Assembly: GCA_963969395.1 (NCBI GenBank)
Contig: OZ017796.1
Span: 12,836,501 to 12,900,500 of the forward strand
DNA from: Pseudoscleropodium purum
Taxonomy: Eukaryota > Streptophyta > Bryopsida > Hypnales > Brachytheciaceae
Direction of reading: 5' to 3'
DNA: 64,000 nt
The translations under genes were made by a program, and so were the position numbers. A model generated the notes under the pieces. That model was not told the origin of the DNA. It ran no database searches and was given only the letters and a program-made list of their open reading frames with translations. Shown one piece after another: positions 24,610 to 37,714 of this stretch. Each line of letters opens with the position of its first letter. Within the stretch, counting starts at the first letter, position 1.

Positions 24610-26529
24610 GGACCAACAGGAAAAAGTTATTGTGGAGACTCAGGCTCCTTTTGTGAAGCCTCTTCAATGCCTTTGGGAGGATTCTGACACACAGGTACCC
24701 TAGCATCATTTGCACCTCAACTAGCCTAGAGACCAGTCATGGACTTTTTGTTGACCTAGGCCCTCACAGTGTGTTATACAAGGTGAAAACACCCAAAACC
24801 ATCAAAATAAGCAATTCAGCATGGTTGGAGGCAATTTTTTCAAGAATTCTTTTCATGGTTTTAGCAATTTGGATAAGACATCTGATTATTACAAATTTTC
24901 AAAGTAGAAGCTTGCTAAGCCTTCAAAGCTTTTCAGGGAGATTGAACTTAACCCAAAAGCTCAATCTTCATCACAGTATGATATTACTTTTTTTATCTGA
25001 TATGAGATGCGCATCAATCAAATTAACCTCTAAAGTTCTTTTATATTTTTCACAAAAAAAGTCCAAATCTGCCACTGTCTAGTGCATTGAATATAAGCAA
25101 AATATTAAAACATTTTTCAAACTTTCAACCATACAAACTTGTACTAAACTATTTTTAGAAATTTTAGAAATTTTTTTAGACAAATTAACTACATAGATTG
25201 CGAGATTATAACATTTAAAGTTAGAAGAAAAATAAATTTTGGGCCCTATCCAACAAAGTCAATACACATGGACTAAATTTTGTGGAGAAGAAGCAATTAT
25301 ATCCAACTTTGGAAACTTGGACCATTAGGTACGAATTTATGTTAGTTACTTGCATGTCAACTTTCAAAGATAATGGAGGTATCTAACATTTATAAAATCT
25401 TGCATTGAGAGGAAGTCCCCTCCCCCCCCCCCCCCCCCCCCCCTCCAAAAGAATAACTACATGAGCAAGATTTCAAATTTATTTGGAAAACTCGTTTTGC
25501 TGGAAATATAAAAATTATAATGGTCAACACAAATATTTACTTATATAAATGAAATTAAAATAAAATAAAATCTTATGAATTTACACTAGAATTTGAGCAA
25601 ATGGTTGACACTATTATTCTAAAAGTGTGCATTGAGTTAAAATTGGGAAAAGAATGTTTTTTTTCAAGTTTTAAAACATTGCTCACTTATACTACTATGA
25701 GAATTTGTAGAAAAAATTGAAATCTAGACTGTGAGATATATGCATTCAAAGTTGATTGGGTAATATTCACAACTTGCCTAATAACTTGCCCTCTCTATTA
25801 GCATAGTGTTGAAGTGGCCTCTAATGCATTGAATTGGAAAAAAAATTTAATTTTCACAAAGCTAGCATAAACTCACATTTTTGTAAAGCTTTCACTTTCA
25901 TCCATTCAAATATGACTTTGTATAAACCTACCCAAGCCCTCAAAAAGCTTCACGGGAACTTATTGTCTTTAAGGGGGGATATACTAATGACAAAAGATGT
26001 TCTTCATATTAAGCTAGATCAAATGACCCCGAGTACTACCAATCTAGATCATTATTGTACCTCCTACATGTCTTGGAAGCTATGAAATGGACTTATATTC
26101 TATGTATATGGTTCTATATTTGAGTAGCATAAGGTTGAGATGTTAAACTAACATCAAAATGAAAGATACTAATTGTCAAATTATCAATCTAATAGTGTAT
26201 ATCTTACCATATTTTAGGAAATAAATAAGGTACTACATAGATAGTCCCTATAATACCTTAACACTTAAAAAAAGACATTTTATGTTACCACTTGGTCAAA
26301 TTTTATTAGTTTTCTATATAAAAACACACCTTTCCAAAAATTTGATATTTTCTTCTTGAAATAATATAAATTTAGAATTTAGAATTTATTTTTTATAATT
26401 AAAAACAATCAAGTTCATTTTATATAATTTTTTAAGTAATTTTTTGTAAAAATCATTGTAAATTAAAAAATAATTCAAATAGGAAATTTTTAGCAAAAAT
26501 GGAGATGGTAGTGATAATCATTGTGGTGT
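24610..26529. other. Intergenic DNA with a poly-C run
   Basis: No gene. 25100-25330 weakly resembles 43690-43870 (ACTTT..ACCA-ATGGAT and AAGTTAGAAGAA words), perhaps another diverged repeat. Confidence 0.45.
25421..25443 (+). repeat. 23-base C homopolymer
   Basis: An unbroken C run is bounded by CCCCT and TCC. It lies in AT-rich non-coding DNA. It may be an assembly-sensitive site. Confidence 0.9.
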
Positions 26530-27740
26530 AATTGGTATATTCCTTAACCCTTAAATTTCCATAACTATATTTTCACTAAAAATGTTTAAAAATTGCTATT
26601 TTTATTACAAATACCAAATTTTTGGAATTTTTTTTTATACATGTAACTTAAAGATCCTATAGTATGTTGAATTGAAAATATGTGGCAAAAAACTTAGAAA
26701 TTTTCACCATGTAGATTGCAAGATACAAGCATTTAAATTCACTGAAATCATATTTTTTACCCTACAAAAAATAGTGTTGTTGCACTTTACAAGTTCACTT
26801 TTTTGTGAAAAATGACCAAAATGTTAGACTATTTTTTTGACAAATTGGCCACATGTTTGAAAATTTTCAAATCATTTGGAATTACACAATATATAGGAAA
26901 AAAATTAGTAAATAGAAAATAGTATAGAATGATTCAAAGTACTAAATTATTAAGAATTTAATTATAGAATTGAAAAATTCCAATGCCAATGGATGCAATG
27001 TTGTAATAAACAATCTACATCCTATGATTTTATTTTTTCTAAAAATATTGAAAATTTAGTTAGATTAAGGACTTCAAAAATTATTTTAGAGTAGAGAATT
27101 TATAATTACCTACAAACAAAAAATCCTCGTAACCTTTGACTCATTGATCCAAATAGAATGATTCAAAGCTTTCCATACATATATAACGTTAGAAAATCAA
27201 TATTAAATTTTTTTTGAAAAAAGTGATTTTATTTTATCTGCGTAGACTACCCATTTACAAAAAAGTAACATAATAGATCATAACTTTAGACTCCTATTTC
27301 CAAATGTCATGAAATTTAGTGCATATGAAAGATATCCCACTTCCCTAACTTCTATTAAAACTTAAGCCAAAAATATAGAAATCATTAGTTATACATACCT
27401 ACCCAAAATTGTTATGTAGCTAAAAAGCACATGTTGGTCCTTTATGGGTTAAGATCATACTAAGAGAATTTAACACTAAAGTTCAACAATGGTGTATTTC
27501 ACATTAGATGTTATTTGGGGGGTTAGAAGGGCCGTTTTAGGTATGTTCCCCTTGTTATTCTCCCAGTACGTAAAGAACAATTGTTGTCAGAAATTATATA
27601 TAAATAAATAAAAATTGAATTTTTTGAAGTATGACATGGCAATCTATCTACCATGTCACACTATTGTTGCAATGTAATTCCTAGGTTCCTAAGTGCCTAG
27701 GAACTCACAGCCCTTAACAAATGCTAAATCCTTTCTTATG
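26530..27740 (+). repeat. Dispersed AT-rich repeat family, copy B
   Basis: Same word order as copy A (AATCATTTGGAATTACACAA, AATTGAAAAATTCCAATGCC, ATCCAAATAGAATGATTCAA). It continues further with GCCAAAAATATAGAAATCA and a TGACATGGCAATC segment that copy C also has. Confidence 0.75.
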
Positions 27741-28924
27741 AAAAAGCTTTCAAGATGCTACTTTCAAAATGCCATGAAAATTATAATTTTATTAATTTAA
27801 TAAAAAATAAATAGAATAAAAAATATTTTATTGAAGCTCCATTTTGTAAGTCAATTTTAAAGACATTTAAAATCAAGAATTATATTAAATTTATATTTGA
27901 CTTTTTATCATGCATCTCAAAGCTTAGTTTGTCCTTTAAGGATTAGATATTACGTAGATTCATTGTTGTATAGTTAAACATCATTTCCTAATTCAATTGA
28001 GCCTTTTAAATTGCATTTACATTTCAATTTTGTATTTTTATTACATGCAACTACATGTTGTCCAATTTTTGGAAGAAAATGAATATAATATTGATGTACC
28101 TTTTGTAAAAACAGTTCAACTCATTTAAAATTTCTTCACAAGATATAGATGAGAACAAAGAATAGTAATAACAAAAATTAGTGTGAATTCTTTCTACATG
28201 ATAGTTATTGTCTAAACCCAAAATATCTAAAGAGATGACATTCAAATCAAATTACCACTATTAAGATAAAATTAGTCATTATATAATTGATTTATAAAAT
28301 TTTGGTTAATATTTCATGTATGAAAAAACATTTTGTAGTAGGAAATATTTTTTTTTAATTATTTTGTGTGAAAAAATCAAATTATTGTGGGTTTTTTTTA
28401 AGTGTAATGCATAAATTAAAAATGATGATTGTATCATTTATAAAAATAATATAAAAAATTTACAAAAAAGGATGAGCATTAAAATAATATTCTAAAATTT
28501 AAATTTAATACAAAAACATAATATCATATATGGTAGATAGGATTAGTATTCCTTGTCAAATAATTCATTAAAGTTGGCAATGTAATTTGGTAGATGATTA
28601 AGAACATAAAGATTTATTCTTTCCTATTCAATTATCTATTAAAAAACAACAATCCTAAAATTTTGTTATCAATTTTTAGAAATATTTTTTTTGCTTATCT
28701 TAACTATCAAATACAATATTGTATAATTGGATTCTAACTCATAGAACTTGCAACTACTATACTTCATTTAATATTAAAAATTTTAAAAATGAAAAAAGGA
28801 ATAGAAAAATCAGATGCTTCATTTTTTGGTTAATTCAAATTGTTAAAATATGGATATTTTTAAAGTTACAACCAAATTTAACCAAAGTGCAATCGATTCT
28901 TGGATGCAAGGACCTAAAGGGTTA
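27741..28924. other. Very AT-rich intergenic DNA
   Basis: Nothing recognised between repeat copies B and C. Confidence 0.6.
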
Positions 28925-30010
28925 CTTGCTTCAAAATAAGAATTTAACCCCTAAATTCCATGACCATGTTTTCACTGAAAATGCTCAAAAATTGTCAATA
29001 TTAGAACAAGTACCAATTTTTGGAAATTTTTTTTTTGACACATAATCAAAGGATCTTGTAGTATGCTGACTTAAGATTATGTTGTAAAAATTTCAAAAAT
29101 TTCCATCATGTGAATTGCAAGATATTAGCATTAAAATTCATTAAAATCATTTTTTGAGCCTTGCAAAAAAAGAGGGCAATTGCACTTTACAAATTCACTT
29201 TTCTATGAAAAAATGACTAAAATGGTAGTGCTTCTTTGGATTAACTTTTCTAAATAAGTTGGTCACATGCTTGAAAATTTTCAAATCATTTGGAATTCTA
29301 CAGCATGTAGGAAAAAAGTAGTAAGTTGGTAGTAGTACAAAGTGATTCAAAATACTAAATAATTCAAAATTTCAATATGGAATTGAAAAATTCCAATCCC
29401 AGTGGTTGAAGTGTTATAATAAACAATCTACATCCTCTAATTTTATTCTTTTCTAAAAATATTGAAAATTAGGTAAGTAAAGGACTTCAAAGTTTATTTT
29501 AGAGTAGGAAATTTATAATTGCTTACAAACAAAAATCCTCATAACTTTTGACTCATTGATCCAAATGGAATGATTCAAAGCTTTTCATGTATATATAATT
29601 TTAGATAATCAATTTCAATTTTTTCTATATGAAAAAAGTTATTTTTTTATTTGCCTAAATTGCCCAGTTACAAAAATGTAAAGTAGTCCAAGAACATCTA
29701 TTGTCAATTTTTTTTTTTTAAATTAAAAATGCAAAAATGCAAAAAAAATGATTTTTTTTTGGAAAAAAGAAGTGATGTGGCAATCGTTGTGCCATGTCAT
29801 GTCACTACAACGAGGTACTGGTAACTCAACTGAGTGCAAGGAAACTCCTAGCCCTCTCGGAGGCTAAAATCTCATCTAATGATTCCTCTTCTTCTCTTTC
29901 TATTAAAATTTGGGCCAAAAATATAGAAATTTCTAGTGACATACACTTGCCCAAATTTTTGTGGAGCCAAAAAACACAGCTTGGTCTTTTAGGGATTAAG
30001 CATGTTTTTC
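28925..30010 (+). repeat. Dispersed AT-rich repeat family, copy C
   Basis: This parallels copies A and B from AACCCCTAAATTCCATGACC to GCCAAAAATATAGAAATTTC and ends near TGGTCTTTTAGGGATTAAG. The downstream part (29760-29870) holds a segment, TGGCAATCGTTGTGCCATGT, that lies in a different relative position in copy B. Confidence 0.75.
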
Positions 30011-31869
30011 TTATGTATGAATTGTCTAAATTTTTTGGGCTTTCATTAGAAGTGAAAGAAGATTCCAAAATTATTTTATTTTGTATTTTTTTTTAACACC
30101 ATATGCATATTCTACTATGGAGTATGAATTTCCAATGTATTTGTTATAGATGTTTTCAAAAATGACCTAAAGCTCCCATGTTTTGAAGATGTAAATTCAA
30201 TTGGAAGAAACCTATTGGCATTAATTTTGCAAATGGGGTCACAATTGTGAATAAGGTTGGTGCTCTAAAATTACTTGATTTTGAAATGTATAAAGAAAAA
30301 ATTGAGATTAAGGATATATCATTAGACTATGTGGTTTCATTTTTTACACCCTTGATGATAACATTACAATTCATTGAAAGATAAATGGTAAATATGTTCT
30401 TTGTCCCCTACAAAATATAAGATTTGGGATTATTTGGATTTTCGACAAACCATCTTTACATTTATTTTTAGATTTGGTTGTTTGGTCCTAGAATTAACCA
30501 AAAAAATTATTTCTTAAAGAAAATAAATAAATTAAAGTTGAACCTAGCATTTGAATATACTAGCGTACAAATTGCCTTCAAGTGATGAATTGCCATCAAT
30601 TTTGTATTATTTTGCTCCAAGTTGTAATTCTTCTTGAAAATAGGTGATCCTAACCTTATTTATTTCTTATTATCTTTATATCGTATGATTTTTTTTTAAA
30701 GGTTTAAAGAAAATGATTAGAATGTAAAAAATAAATAGTTCATTTACCAAATTTAATGACTAAGCTTAGGCAACAACTAAATGACCATAGAAACTCCCCA
30801 ATGACATGTAGAAAGAAGGAAAACAAAGCTAAGTCACTCCATAAACTTTCTATTCAAGAAGGAGGTTGAACCCATTTCATGAAGTGGGACATGCATGGGT
30901 GAATTTATTCTAGACAAAAAATAAGAATTTTTTAATTTGGCACACATGATAAAATTTACAAATTTTGAATTTATATTTGCAATCATTGACCCCAAATGAG
31001 TGAGGTAGGAGAAGTGAGAGGAGAAGTGAAGAACATGAATTTAACAATGGCACAAAATAAGAGACATTTACCCAACAACAATGTCCGGGAAGAACCGGCA
31101 GTTAGTTTACTATTAGCTAGTGCCTTTGGAAAAATAACTGGTTGGAGTGTGAAAATGGAGGATGGAAAACCGGACAAAACATTGGTAGGATTAGCAACCT
31201 ACCGATGTGCAAAAATAAATGGGGGCTATTTAGCCACCACTTCTATGAAATTGTCGGATCTTAGCCGTTGGCAATTTAGAATTCAAGGCTATTATCCGGG
31301 TTACTAGAGGTGGGTATCTTCTTGGACAAGGTGGACACTATTTTTTCTTAAGCTGACTTTCAAGATGTATACAAAGATTCAGGCTTTGTCTAGTATTTGA
31401 ATCTTTCTTATTGTAGAGGTGGCTTGGTGGTAGAACAAGAGTATTACATAGTTTTTGGAGTGATCATGAAGAAGTTGTCAAGTTTTCTGTAGGAGCTAAA
31501 TTTCTTGAAAACGAAGATTTTTACTGATTCTTTGTGGTATTACAAATTGATATTTACTTGTGCCTATCACTTAGAATTGTCATAGTTATCTAGTTGTACT
31601 TAGGGTTGTTTGGCACCATTACTAGTTGCTTGCTTACCACACTACAATTAGTGACGATGTTTGAAAGTTGATATCAAAGTTGGATTTTAGCACCATGACA
31701 AATAACATCAATGATATGCAAGTTTTACAAGTAATCCGTGCAAAACTTGCATATCAATATTCAAGCTATGTTGAATCAAGTTATTGCATCAACCAAGAAA
31801 TCTTGCTCATTGACATCAAGTTGCAAATACTTTGATCAATGAAGAGTTGATAAATTTGAGACATGTGAG
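30011..31869. other. Intergenic DNA
   Basis: No supported gene. A 103-codon plus-strand frame at 30996-31307 (containing DLSRWQFRIQGYYPGY) has reasonable composition but no recognised family, and is left uncalled. Confidence 0.45.
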
Positions 31870-32136
31870 AACAATGTATACTTAAATGACAATCGCAATA
31901 GGTTTGAATCTAATTGCCATGAAAAATAGATTATTTCCAACTTATATGGAGGATGTATTGCAACCTTTATAAATTTGAAGTTGAAGGAAATTGGCTGGTG
32001 AGAATTTGATACTAGAGGAAATAAACCGAAAGATTTTGATAAGGAGAGGATGCAACCGGTGCCTTTAGGAAAAAAACCGGTCCCTTTATAAAAAGGAGGA
32101 AAATTACCGGGCCAACTCAAAAAACTTCCCGAATGC
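31870..32136 (-). repeat. LTR-like dispersed repeat, copy 1
   Basis: On the minus strand it reads GAGTTGGCCCGGTAATTTTC, a TATA-like TTTATAAAGGG, then AAGGCACCGGTTGC and CCTCTCCTTATCAAAATC. The same order occurs at 51560-51815 on the plus strand. The conserved TATA-like motif suggests a long-terminal-repeat promoter, but no polyprotein or paired LTR was found. Confidence 0.55.
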
Positions 32137-33689
32137 TGCCCAGCAAAACACAAAATTCACCGTGCAGATCCCACTTCGTGGAAAGGGTTTAGCATCGGTC
32201 GATTCCCCGTGTTGAATCATGTAAGTTAAATTTCATGGAAAAAATGGAACAAACAGACTCTTTATTAAACTTACCGCCAATTTCTGTCGTCTTCTGACTG
32301 GCTGTTGAAATTCCATCCGTCAGAGGAATGTTGAATCTTGTAATAAAAATGCTGAATCACATGAACTGACGGACTCCTTAACTGAACTACCGCCAATTTT
32401 GTCTGAGTGACGGATGATTTCCGTCACAACTTTTTCTTTAAATTAAAATATATATATTTTTTACAAATGAAATTTCATTACAAGGGGGCAAAATACATAA
32501 GCCCCACAAGTTGCCCGTGGGACTTCGTTTCAGAGTAACCGGAGTATTTACCGCCCGGGGATCAGTTGGCCTACAGAGCACATCCATCCACATCCAATCT
32601 CAAGGCCACACTATTTGACTCACCCCCAGGACCGGGAAGCCGTGGAAGCCGCTTACTTGGACAGGTGGCAATCGTTCCACAGCTCTCCACCCGCTTGCCA
32701 GTCAAGACCTTGATGACCCTTGAACGCCGGGTGGGTCACCGTGGAAATCATCTGTTTTGTCACCGTGTGAATTGTTGGATTAAAATAATGCAAAAATAGT
32801 CATTGGAAGACAAACTATTGAAGATGAATTTCTCTTTTCACTCAAAATTGGGAGGATGAATAGTTGCACATTTGTACACACAAAGATTCTCTGTCATCCA
32901 TTGGACACAAAATGTCCACCTTGTCATTTGAGGGTTAATTGACCTTTAAACTTTATAAAAAATGTGGATGGTAAGCAGAAGCTTACACTTTGACATCCTT
33001 CATTCAAATTCAAATTAAGCTTACTAGTCAAATAGCCTAAATACAAATATTCTAGACTGTACTTGAAGAAAGGGTCAAATTGTTGAAAGACGGATCTAAA
33101 TGTAATCTATTTTACAAATAACCTCAAGTCAACGCGTAGCTTTTATAAAATGTGCCAAGTCCCTCAAGGCACCCTCAAGGACGAGGTTTAAATGGATTCT
33201 TATACTTAATAGTACTTGTAATGGAATCTTGTATTTTGTTGTACTTATAATGGAATCTTGTCTTATATTTTAATTAAATAAGATAAAACCAAGCTAGTAT
33301 TTTTCAAGTACATGTAGAGAATGTGATTGGGACCATTGAAATTGAAATTAGAATGAACTTGTACTTTGAAGAGCAAATGCATGTAGAAGCTTGAGATGAA
33401 GGTGCTATGATACTATAACTATATCTAAAGTTTGAATACTTATTATCACCATTAATTACAGTCAACCGTGTATTGCACAAACAACAAAAGTGTCATGTAA
33501 GTGATTTTCAAGATTCTAGTAGAAAAGTAGAAATTTATATGTTCATCTCGTAAAGTAAACATATTTTGGTTTCAAGACTACTTTAGTGATGGGTCTTGTA
33601 GAAGCCTTTTATGGCTATGAACCCCTACGACACTAAATTGCATTTTTAACAACATAGTGATTTTGCCTTTCCATGTCATGAAACATAAT
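32137..33689. other. Intergenic DNA with a GC-rich patch at 32490-32770
   Basis: The patch stands out by composition and on the minus strand has protein-like words interrupted by stops (for example GNLWGLCILPPCNE). It may be a transposon 3' remnant. The rest is AT-rich with nothing recognised. Confidence 0.4.
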
Positions 33690-34435
33690 GATGTTGCCTT
33701 TCCATGTCATTTCTCTAAAAAAATTCAATTTTTTTTACATTTTAAGGATTATGATTTAAAACTAATTTTTTTTCTAACAATTGGCCATTCCTTCACTATA
33801 GTGGGAATAATGAAGGAAACATGCCTGAAATAGGCTTCTTTTGCCCTCAAATCCCTTCTACTGTCTACTCTAAAATTAACTTTGAAGTCCTTTACTTAAC
33901 TCAATTTTCAATATTTTGAAAAAATAAATTTAAAATTTAGCTCTAGGTTTGCTTATTACAATATTACAACCATTCGAATTGGCATTTTTCAATTCCATGA
34001 TTCAATTCTTATCAATTTAGTGTTTCTCTACTTCTTTCTATTTACTATTTTTTTCCTATATGTTGTACAATTCCAACGGATCTAAAAAATTTCAAATATA
34101 TTACCAATCAACTTGCCTTGAAGAATGAATTCAAAGAGTAATTGCCATTTTGGACATTTTTTCATAAAAATGTGACCTTGTCAAATGCAATTATCTAATT
34201 TTTTGTGGGGCCAAAAAAATGAATTTTGTCAATTTAATCCCTAATATCTTGCCATCCACATTGTGGAAATTTTTGAAAATTTTCCTACTTCTTTTCAAAC
34301 TAGTTTACAAAAAGATTCTATAGTTACAACATGTGTCCAAAAATGTTTTATTCCAAAAATTTGATACTTGTACGAAAAATGGCAATTTTGGAGAGTTTTT
34401 GGTGAAAACATAGTAAAAAACCTTTAAGAATTAAA
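33690..34435 (-). repeat. Dispersed AT-rich repeat family, copy D (inverted)
   Basis: This reads as the reverse complement of copies A-C (TCCTATATGTTGTACAATTC, GGCATTTTTCAATTCCATG). Its left end holds TTCACTATAGTGGGAATAAT and TGCCCTCAAATCCC, which recur in copy E. Confidence 0.75.
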
Positions 34436-36830
34436 AAATAAATGGAATTTGGATGAAGGAATAATGTAATTTTTATTGTAAACATAAAACATGACTTGAT
34501 GAAGTGGAAGTAGATCCTTTTAACTAAAAGAAAATCAATTCCAAAATTCATTTGAGTAGAGCACTAATAATTGATACCAAACATGGATAGGAGAGCCAAC
34601 AAAAACTCTATTTTAGAAATAGATGCAAAAATTTAGGAAAATTTCATTTAATATTTTTTCATAGATCAGAAAAAAAACCCATATAGAATAAGTTTATTTT
34701 AGGTATGAGCTAAGCCTTAATTTTCCATAAAAAAAATCACTTAGCATGAATATGTCTAAGTATATTTCACCTCAAAACAAACTCAAATAAATAAGCAAAA
34801 CAAAACTCTTAATGAGTCAATGTTATTTGAATTGAATATTTTGAACAAAGAAGAAAAGAATCCTTATGAAAATCCATATGAAAATCAACAATTTAGTATT
34901 GTAAGGATTTTTCACTTCTTGATTTAATTTTTATTGATAGTATTGGTTAATGCAATAATAGATCCATTCATATAAAAATAGTCTATGGATCATACTTTAC
35001 AAGTTTTGTTTGGAAGTCACTATTAAAATATCTTTATAGGTTGCTTCTTATAATATATTTTTATAATTTTAGAAAATTGAACTATCTTTTAGTCCTTAAA
35101 GGGTACATCTTCAATACAACCACTTATTTCTATGATTAGTGTACATGAAGAGTGTGTTTCCCTTAAGTAGGTTCCAAGATTCTTTGTGAAGAAACATGAC
35201 AAATGTCTTCTTTATTCTTCAATATTAAAACAAATTAATGAGGGGTATTTTCTATTAAAAAAATTAGGAAATTTTTTGTCATTCATTTGCTATTAAAGTC
35301 AATTATATAAGAATACATTGAATTTAGCTATTGAAATTAAATTTGCCATGTCTAGTTCACTTCTACTTGTAATTTGAAATTTTGGTAAATTTTTGGAATT
35401 GAAAATTTTATTTGGCATGTTCAAGTTTGATATACAACCATAGTCTATAGTGACATTTTAACTTATAAAAACTTGATTTCTATTATAATGTTCTTTACTA
35501 CAATTTATACCAATTGTATAATTTTCAAAATTTATTGAGTATATTCTATATCTATAATGATTTTCTATACTTTCTCTCCATAATTGTAAAAAAAAACATC
35601 TAATAATTTTATGACATTCAATGATTTCATTTGTGAAAAGTGAATTAAATAACTATTATTTAATCATAGTGGACAAATGGAGTTTTAAAATTGAAATTTA
35701 TCAAAGTTTTAAAATATAGTTCAAGCGGCGTGTCCTTTTAGGATTAACCATTGAATATAATTTTTCCTAATAGACTTATTATTTTAATTCTTATAAGTAA
35801 TAATAAGGTGATCCTAATATAATTAAATATATCTTATTTAAATATATTGTACCCAAAGTATGTAGGTTCAAAGTTGCTTTGGTGGGTGATAAAAAGCATG
35901 CATGAGTTTTGATGATGTATTCTTAAATTTAATGTACACTCATCATAAAAGATTGTCTTTGTATAAATGTAAAATATCTTGTTTAATTAGTTGTTGTTAA
36001 CTCAATGTAATTTGCAATGAGTGATGAAACTATATACATCCATAAATATATGAATAACAAATGAAATATTATTTGTTCATCTCTCACTATGTACATATAT
36101 ATTCATCTATTGTTACTACTCTAAATTTTTTTTGGCAACTTCTTATAAATTTTGTAACATAATTAGCAATTGTGTATAGGTAGTTACCGCCTCTTTTGAG
36201 CTCGTTGTCATTGTGATAAATTGTTACAATGAGCTCAAAAGAAATTTTTGTTTAAATTAATGACCACAATTCACTACCCACCTCTATCCCATACTTGTAC
36301 TTTTTAGATAGCTTTTGGGATTGCATTTGATATAAGATATATAGGATTACCAAATGTATTTATTATTCATATGAATTTGTATGTATTCTATACATTTTTG
36401 TATGACTTCCTTTATGTTTTCATATATTTGAGGATAAAATTTTCCACTTCAAGATCAATGCCTCAAAATTTCTAAAAAGAAATTTAATCAATGTTTTTTT
36501 TATTTTTAAGGGGTAGGTGTGGTGAATTTCCCTTGCCAAATTTGACATTAGTGGATTTTTGATGGGAGGGGGCCAAATATGTGTTAATCATAGGGTTGTA
36601 TTTGCCTCTTTTGAGCTCATTGTTGGACAAGTCTCCCATCAATTTGAAAGTATAAAAAAATTTAAAAAAATTTAAAATAAAATAAAATTGTACTACTTTT
36701 TAGAAAGCTTTTTTCAATAATGTTTCATTAATGCTAAGTAATAAAATGGATTTTTTCTTACAAAAACTATCTTTTAAAATAATTTTTTAATTTTAAATTC
36801 ACCCGAACAAAAGTCTCCCTTGCAAATTTT
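34436..36830. other. Very AT-rich intergenic DNA
   Basis: No gene. Only the GAGCTC-centred hairpin and its third copy were noted. Confidence 0.55.
36191..36244. repeat. Short hairpin with a GAGCTC-centred 20-bp arm
   Basis: CTCTTTTGAGCTCGTTGTCA at 36191-36210 is inverted at 36226-36244 (ACAATGAGCTCAAAAGAAA) with a short loop. A third copy of the same word, GCCTCTTTTGAGCTCATTGT, lies at about 36604-36623. Confidence 0.65.
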
Positions 36831-37110
36831 GGAAAATAGGAAAATGAAGTCCCCGCCTTTCAAAGCTCGACACTCAAATCCAACGGCCAAGGGCGTCCGC
36901 GAGCCAATACCGGCAGGTCAACGCGGTACACGAACATTCTTTTGCTCTCCAAGCCTCCAGGGTGGGAGCAGAGGGTGGCAAAGGGTGACGACCTTGCCGT
37001 TCACACTGCGGCTAAGCCGCCGCAATCGGATCCTTCTCCTCAACGGTGATCACAGCATTCTCCAGGCGATCCTTGTCGTCTACGCGCCTGTCACATTCGA
37101 GTCGTACAGT

Positions 37111-37140
37111 GCGCCAATTGTGCTGGGTTCGCTATAAATA
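37111..37140 (+). promoter_or_regulatory. Core promoter (CCAAT and TATA boxes) of the plastid-protein gene
   Basis: GCGCCAATTG at 37111-37120 is followed by TATAAATA at 37133-37140, which places a transcription start near 37165. The surrounding 36840-37140 is a GC-rich island in an AT-rich background, like the islands in front of both NRT2 genes. Confidence 0.6.
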
Positions 37141-37254
37141 CATATTCGTTAAGAAGTCGAAGACATTCTTGAGCTCCCCAAACTGCCTCCATTGCATTCA
37201 ATCCAGTCCATCGATCAGGTTGTTTGGCAATTGCACGTGCTCGAATTGCTAACT

Positions 37255-37710
37255 GTAAGCTATCCGGAGCTTTCGTTTTGATCGGACATGGATCATATAG
37301 TAGTTTATATTGTGGGTTGTTCATGACGGGAATTTGATTTCAGTGTATCTCAGTTTCTTCACCGATTTTGCAATTCCCAGATTTTCGCTTGAATTCTCGC
37401 TCTGCGTCTGCTTCGACGATTCTGATAAGGGAATTCAGAAATTCTCCTCTTTTGTTGGTATTCGCTGCTCGTTCGTAGTGCAAAATCAGCTGATGTTGTA
37501 TCTAATTTCCTTGCGGAGCATTGGATTCTCGAATAGTGATAGATAGGGAGGAATTTATTGGGTCGTTCGAATTCAGCGACTTCGGTCGCAATCCATTTTG
37601 GTCGACTCGTTGGTTCAGTCGTTTTGAATTTCGCATTTGAAATTCCTTGAGCTGAGATCGTAGTATATATGTACCAATTCAATTGGTAAAGACCTATAAG
37701 CCGATTTTAG
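37255..37710 (+). other. Probable 5'UTR intron of the plastid-protein gene
   Basis: A good donor (AACT/GTAAGC) lies at 37255 and an acceptor (GATTTTAG) ends at 37710, four bases before the ATG at 37715. No ATG-initiated frame links the leader to the coding exon. A 456-bp leader intron is therefore the simplest model. It is inferred from splice signals only. Confidence 0.55.
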
Positions 37711-37714
37711 AACT

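Noticed and set aside
30996..31307. 103-codon plus-strand frame
   Set aside because: Normal-looking composition, but no family recognised and no supporting gene signals.
36820..37137. 105-codon plus-strand frame
   Set aside because: It spans the GC-rich promoter and TATA region of the plastid gene; no protein resemblance.
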